Shown here: positions 60,901 through 64,000 of the stretch, one piece after another
Position numbering within the stretch: the first letter of the stretch is position 1
How the letters are laid out: every line of letters begins with the position of its first letter
Assembly: GCF_019059575.1 (NCBI RefSeq)
Contig: NW_024882967.1
Location: forward strand, 1-64,000
From: Amphibalanus amphitrite
Lineage: Eukaryota > Arthropoda > Thecostraca > Balanomorpha > Balanidae
Direction: 5' to 3'
DNA length: 64,000 bases
Made by a program: the position numbers and the translations under genes
The notes under the pieces: generated by a model
Seen by the model: only the letters and a program-made list of their open reading frames with translations
The model's database searches: none
Told to the model about the DNA's origin: nothing

Positions 60901-63509
60901 AGACGCACTTTCCAGTGACAGGAGTCCCCATGTGAGTCTGGGACCGCCGAGCGACGGCGGGGAAACGCTACAGTCGACCGCCGAGCAACGGTGAAAGGAA
61001 AGAAGGTGCCCTAATCATAGATTCACTGCACTGAAGTCGTATAGTAGGTTCGGGAGGTGTCCAGCGATGGTGAAGGGCGTGGAATGCACTAATCACATAT
61101 TTTGCTTCTACTCGAGGTGGATTCTACTGATTCTGCAGGCAGTGCGCCCGACTGCGGCGTTAATCCGTGCGGGTAAGTAGTTCAGAGCAACTCTTCAGTT
61201 ACCTTCTGACTAACCTAACTTCCCCCTCCCTCACAGCTCTGAGGAGACCGAGTCGGGGTCCATCTCCTCGTCTTCGGGCGCCGGCGGCGGCTTCGTGTTC
61301 GGTCAGAACCTCGAGGACCGCGTGACCAACGCGGCAGCGGCCGCCGCCGAGCCGGCCTCTGCCGTCTCCTCGTCCGGCGACGAGCCGCCGGCTGAGGGCG
61401 CCACCGGCGAGCCGGCCGGCGACCAGGCGGCGCCACCGTCGCAGCCGGCGGCCGGCCTCAGTCTGCGCGAGTCGGCGGCCGTGTATGAGAAGCAGCGCAC
61501 CTCCAAACGGAAGTACGATGAGGTGGAGGTGGTCACCGGAGAGGAGGAAGAGAGCAACGTGCTCCAGGTGGGTGACTGTGGTGGTGGTGCGAAGACCAGC
61601 GAGAGCTGTCAAGGATCCTCTGAGCTGGGCCGTTTTATTCGGGAGGCATAAATGCATGGCGTTTGGTCGCTGGCTTACAACCTATTCGAGCTATCAACGT
61701 AACCAAGTTTCAGTCACATCTACACACTTTTGGACCTGCTAAGCTGGTTTTTAGTAGCTACATTCTTTCAGTAAATGTGTGCATCCTGGGTTGCAACTAG
61801 GAAAAGGCTCTCTTTTTAGATAGGCCTGACAGACATCGATACTTTGTGACTTATCGGCTGCTCTGACTCCGGCTGTGTCCTTTCCAGATCAACTGTAAAC
61901 TGTACGCGTTCAACAAGGAGAACTGCTCGTGGCTGGAGCGGGGCCGTGGTCTGCTGCGGCTCAACGATCGACGGGAGGAGGCCGGCGGGGGCGGACCGCT
62001 GCAGTCGCGACTCGTCTTCCGGACACAGGGCAGCCTGCGACTGGTGCTCAACACTAAGGTATGTACACATGGGCCCATTTTTTTTTACAATTAGTGCGGT
62101 GAACTCAATTTGGGGGTAGTTTTTGTATAGTTCGTTTTTTCTAAGTTCGACCCTCACTGTAAACATCTTTCTGAACATAGCACGAGAATTGCTAGCTGAA
62201 TTACTTAGAAAACTGGTTAGCGCACATTGTACTGCAGAAATTAATAATATTTTCCAAACAAGTTTTAAACACCGATGATATTCCGTTTTGTTAAACGCCG
62301 TGCGATCTATTGATCAGTTCAGTTATAATTTCTGACAAAATGTCTATCCCTGTGGGGTTGTATATAAAGGCAAATACGAGCTAGGAGTCTGGGAAATAAG
62401 AGCCAGGAAGAAATATTTTTGAGTAAAATTAATCGTCTGTGAAATCAATGTGCGCCAGCCAGTTTTCTAAGTAATTCAGCTAGCAATTCTCGTGCTGTGT
62501 TCAAAGAGATGATTACAGTGAGGGTCGAACTTAAGAAAAACGGACTATAGTTACGTAGTGTAGGGTAGTTTGGTAGTTTACCCCAAATTGGGTTTACCGC
62601 ACTTGTTCAAATTGGGTCGTGATGGGTGGTGGGAGATTGATAAAATCAGCTGCCGTTTCATACCTAACAGTCGAACCCAAGTGACACTAAATATTTGCTG
62701 CTATTTCATGTACACAATTTGTACACTAGCCAGATGCTTAGACTGCGCTACCCAAGCTGGTGTGACATCGACGACACACCAGTGTTGTCGATGTTTCATT
62801 TTTCCACTGTCACCGAACTGCAGCTATGGTTGCCAATTATACTGGGTCCGCTCCCTTTGACTGTCAACTAACCGCTACCATGTGCCTGTTCTGTTAGATC
62901 TGGCCGGCGATGAGTGTGGAGAAACCCAGCGAGAAAGACGTGCGAGTCACTGCCATGGATAACGACCAGGTCAAGGTTTTCCTCATCAAGGTGAGATAGA
63001 GATCAGCGTCCGGGTCGATCACTGTATTGGGTTTAGTTAGATGACATGAAGTGTTTGATGAGGACGGCCTTGCTGCTTGTTAGATTATGAAGCTGACGTG
63101 AACTGACTCAGACTGAATGCCTTTAATCGAATCAGTTTCCCGACATGAACCCTTTTTGAAGGGTAGTACCGACGGTAAATTTTCCGATCGAAAGGAAGAA
63201 GCCTGGATCGCTTTTCGTGAACATTGATCGGAAACTGAAGCGAATCATAATTCACAAGTAAGAAATGGTCCGGGGAGATTATTGAATCATCTATTGTAAC
63301 TTTTCATGCTCTGCTCCTGCGTCGTACGGAATGTCTGACTGCTGTTTCTGTGGTGTTTTCAGAGCAGCACCAAGGACGCCGAGCTGCTGTTTAACGCGCT
63401 CGACTACCGACTGAGCGGTCTCCGAGCGGCCGAGTCGGCCGACGGTTCCGATGCCGAGGCAGCCGCCAAGAAGGCTCGGCAACAGGAGGGCGACGCCTCC
63501 CAGAACTGA
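54912..63509 (+). CDS. RANBP3: Ran-binding protein 3 (RANBP3), ten coding exons
   Basis: Joined coding exons: 54912-54924, 56073-56116, 56267-56330, 56808-56930, 59484-59792, 60341-60521, 61237-61567, 61888-62058, 62898-62990 and 63363-63509; 492 codons including TGA, all introns GT-AG and phases consistent. RANBP3 is a nuclear RanGTP-binding cofactor of exportin CRM1 that helps load export cargo. Residues 1-140 are Ser/Pro/Ala-rich. RSVLRPS (142-148) matches a conserved RANBP3 segment, and FVFGQNL (264-270) is the family's FG-type motif. The RanBD1 domain spans about 330-475, with EVEVVTGEEEESNVLQ, LERGRGLLRLND, LVFRTQGSLRLVLNTK, RVTAMDNDQVKVFLIK. The tail has KKAR and ends DASQN. The vertebrate protein is somewhat longer (about 560 residues), mostly in the N-terminal part. 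The exon 1 choice is the weak point. Introns hold several transposons. Confidence 0.92.
56073..56116 (+). CDS. RANBP3: RANBP3 coding exon 2
   Basis: Acceptor atgtttcag, donor gtgaga. Reads DSNDTPKAQSTGSDK with the G from exon 1 and ends in phase 0. Too short to identify by itself; accepted because splice signals and phase fit. Confidence 0.6.
56267..56330 (+). CDS. RANBP3: RANBP3 coding exon 3
   Basis: Acceptor ccttgcctgcag, donor gtaaca. Reads ESMDRFTDPPESSDCSNHST and a further T, acidic and Ser-rich, ending in phase 1. Confidence 0.6.
56808..56930 (+). CDS. RANBP3: RANBP3 coding exon 4
   Basis: Acceptor ttctatctccgcag, donor gtgagt. Reads DKDSEVSDSDSRLG, then a Pro/Arg-rich part LRPRPAAPYHQSAN. 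Phase 1 at both ends; strong splice sites. Confidence 0.75.
57290..57548 (+). repeat. Possible retroposon tail
   Basis: The segment ends ggaccgaaagggcctaaccc followed by an A-rich tail aacaaaacaaaaacaaacaaa, the look of a SINE or LINE 3' end. No promoter boxes or coding frame identified. Confidence 0.35.
58020..58740 (+). mobile_element. TGACCT-family copy in RANBP3 intron 4
   Basis: Closely follows 18868-19400: gcatgacccttt-ccggtcagg, gtctcgacgagaggaacacg, cgaatgcgcttttc-gcggcg, gtggctacgtggcccag, then a G run (58647-58660). It brings the AGGTCA/TGACCT words into the gene. Confidence 0.7.
59484..59792 (+). CDS. RANBP3: RANBP3 coding exon 5
   Basis: Acceptor ctccgtccccggcag, donor gtacgt. 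It contains a duplicated VLAPSRLG motif (residues 88-95 and 122-129), RSVLRPSALS matching RANBP3, and FTLHPPKFNNPFAAK. Phase 1 at both ends. Confidence 0.85.
60050..61080 (+). repeat. Degenerate ~85-bp minisatellite spanning RANBP3 exon 6
   Basis: Units combine a tacacacagacgcacctcac-type part with a ccgccgagcgacggtgag-type part. The second part is seen at 60104, 60504 (exon 6 end), 60701 (diverged), 60773, 60861, 60943, 60978 and 61059. The coding end and donor of exon 6 are one of the units. Confidence 0.7.
60341..60521 (+). CDS. RANBP3: RANBP3 coding exon 6
   Basis: Acceptor C-run then cacag, donor gtgagt. Acidic start APEEDSEDSPAAPE, an alanine run, then TSTSGSNGFTLQAAAERR across the junction with exon 7. 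The last 16 bases plus donor (ccgccgagcgacggtgag) recur many times in the surrounding intron sequence. Confidence 0.8.
61237..61567 (+). CDS. RANBP3: RANBP3 coding exon 7
   Basis: Acceptor tccctccctcacag, donor gtgggt. Encodes GGGFVFGQNLEDRV (FG motif), a Pro/Ala/Gly-rich linker, LRESAAVYEKQRTSKRKYDE and the RanBD1 start VTGEEEESNVLQ. Ends in phase 0, at the same protein position as the vertebrate RanBD1 beginning. Confidence 0.93.
61888..62058 (+). CDS. RANBP3: RANBP3 coding exon 8 (RanBD1 core)
   Basis: Acceptor gtcctttccag, donor gtatgt. 57 codons, phase 0 both sides. Contains INCKLYAFNKENCSWLERGR and SRLVFRTQGSLRLVLNTK, the conserved beta strands of RanBD1. Confidence 0.95.
62128..62547. 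mobile_element. 420-bp TA-flanked MITE in RANBP3 intron 8
   Basis: Same family and same length as 35094-35513, with inverted ends TAGTTCG and CGGACTA-type, flanked by TA (62126-62127, 62548-62549). The conserved arm gagaattgctagctgaatta and its complement are present. Confidence 0.85.
62898..62990 (+). CDS. RANBP3: RANBP3 coding exon 9
   Basis: Acceptor gttctgttag, donor gtgaga. 31 codons, IWPAMSVEKPSEKDVRVTAM then DNDQVKVFLIK, matching the RANBP3 RanBD1 segment that ends in VKVFLI. Confidence 0.95.
63363..63509 (+). CDS. RANBP3: RANBP3 coding exon 10 and stop
   Basis: Acceptor ggtgttttcag. 48 codons plus TGA: SSTKDAELLFNALDYRLSGL closes RanBD1, followed by an acidic/Ala tail with KKAR. Terminal exon. 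Confidence 0.95.
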   Translation, partial: SSTKDAELLFNALDYRLSGLRAAESADGSDAEAAAKKARQQEGDASQN

Positions 63510-64000
63510 GCTCCCGCGCACCCGGGGAGCGAGGGAAGTCGACCTCTGAGCTGCCGGGCCGGCTCGGCGGCTGCGGCCGCGTCCGTCTGTCGGCTGGGTG
63601 GGCAGGACATGTCTGCACTGGCGTGGACTTTCCACTACGGAGTGTTTCCGAGTACCAGCTTGTGTCTGTACGGAGAAAGACACGCTGGTGTGGTACGCTT
63701 AGTACGCTCAGTCGGCGTATGAGTGCATTTGACCTAGGCTCCGAACGACAGACGTTAATTGGGAGACAACTGTGATTTAGTTCGATGAGTATCGGATTAT
63801 GTTCGACATCCTAGAAATGCTTCAGACGAGCCAGGGTCGTGGTGGACTGAGAGTCGCTTTTGCCAGGACTGGTACTGGTGTGGCCGGGGTATAAGACCCG
63901 CGGAAAGTGACAGTGGCGACACCTCAGTGACACTGACGGTGATGATAGTGGCAGTATCAGTGATTGTGACAGTGTCAAAGACAGTGACTGTGGCAATGTC
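63510..64000 (+). other. RANBP3 3' UTR and downstream, to window edge
   Basis: No AATAAA signal seen before the window ends, so the transcript end is unknown. The last 100 bp is a degenerate gtgacagtg-type repeat. Confidence 0.5.

Overview
This is a eukaryotic nuclear window, from an animal and probably an invertebrate. It has GT-AG introns, long (TC)n/(AG)n microsatellites, CpG-rich blocks and a dense load of DNA transposons and retroelements. The species cannot be named from the sequence; an arthropod such as a crustacean is a guess only.

The one gene I can reconstruct is at the right end on the + strand: a RANBP3 orthologue (Ran-binding protein 3, a CRM1/exportin-1 cofactor). Ten coding exons between 54912 and 63509 join with consistent phase into about 491 residues. 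It has an FxFG-type motif, a C-terminal RanBD1 domain and a natural stop. Its introns hold a TGACCT-rich repeat (58020-58740), an inverted-repeat pair (57046/59160), a 420-bp TA-flanked MITE (62128-62547) and a minisatellite that repeats the exon 6 splice boundary.

Layout. 1-14.5 kb: microsatellites, GC-rich minisatellites, two hAT-type non-autonomous elements with clear 8-bp target duplications (2460-4244; 5785-7708), and a 5'-truncated LINE reverse-transcriptase fragment on the minus strand (11248-11942). 14.6-25.3 kb and 30.9-43.3 kb: almost wall-to-wall members of a TTAA-flanked (piggyBac-like) family with G-run/C-run hairpin ends and a very high density of TGACCT/AGGTCA hexamers, carrying nested insertions (second hAT copy at 16522-17947, a Penelope-type foldback at 34552-35811, a Harbinger-like MITE, a CACTG-ended element). 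44.7-46.2 kb: a Penelope-like element with long inverted arms around a GIY-YIG nuclease fragment and an exact 12-bp target duplication. 47.8-51.1 kb: a THAP zinc-finger fragment and a P-element/THAP9-type transposase C-terminal fragment on the same strand, probably remains of one P-type transposase. 51.1-54.5 kb: minisatellites, small hAT-type MITEs and a repeat also found inverted at 43.3-44.2 kb. 54.6-64 kb: the RANBP3 gene.

Nearly all other open frames are artefacts of microsatellites, minisatellites or repeats. No tRNA, rRNA, CRISPR array or prokaryotic feature was seen.
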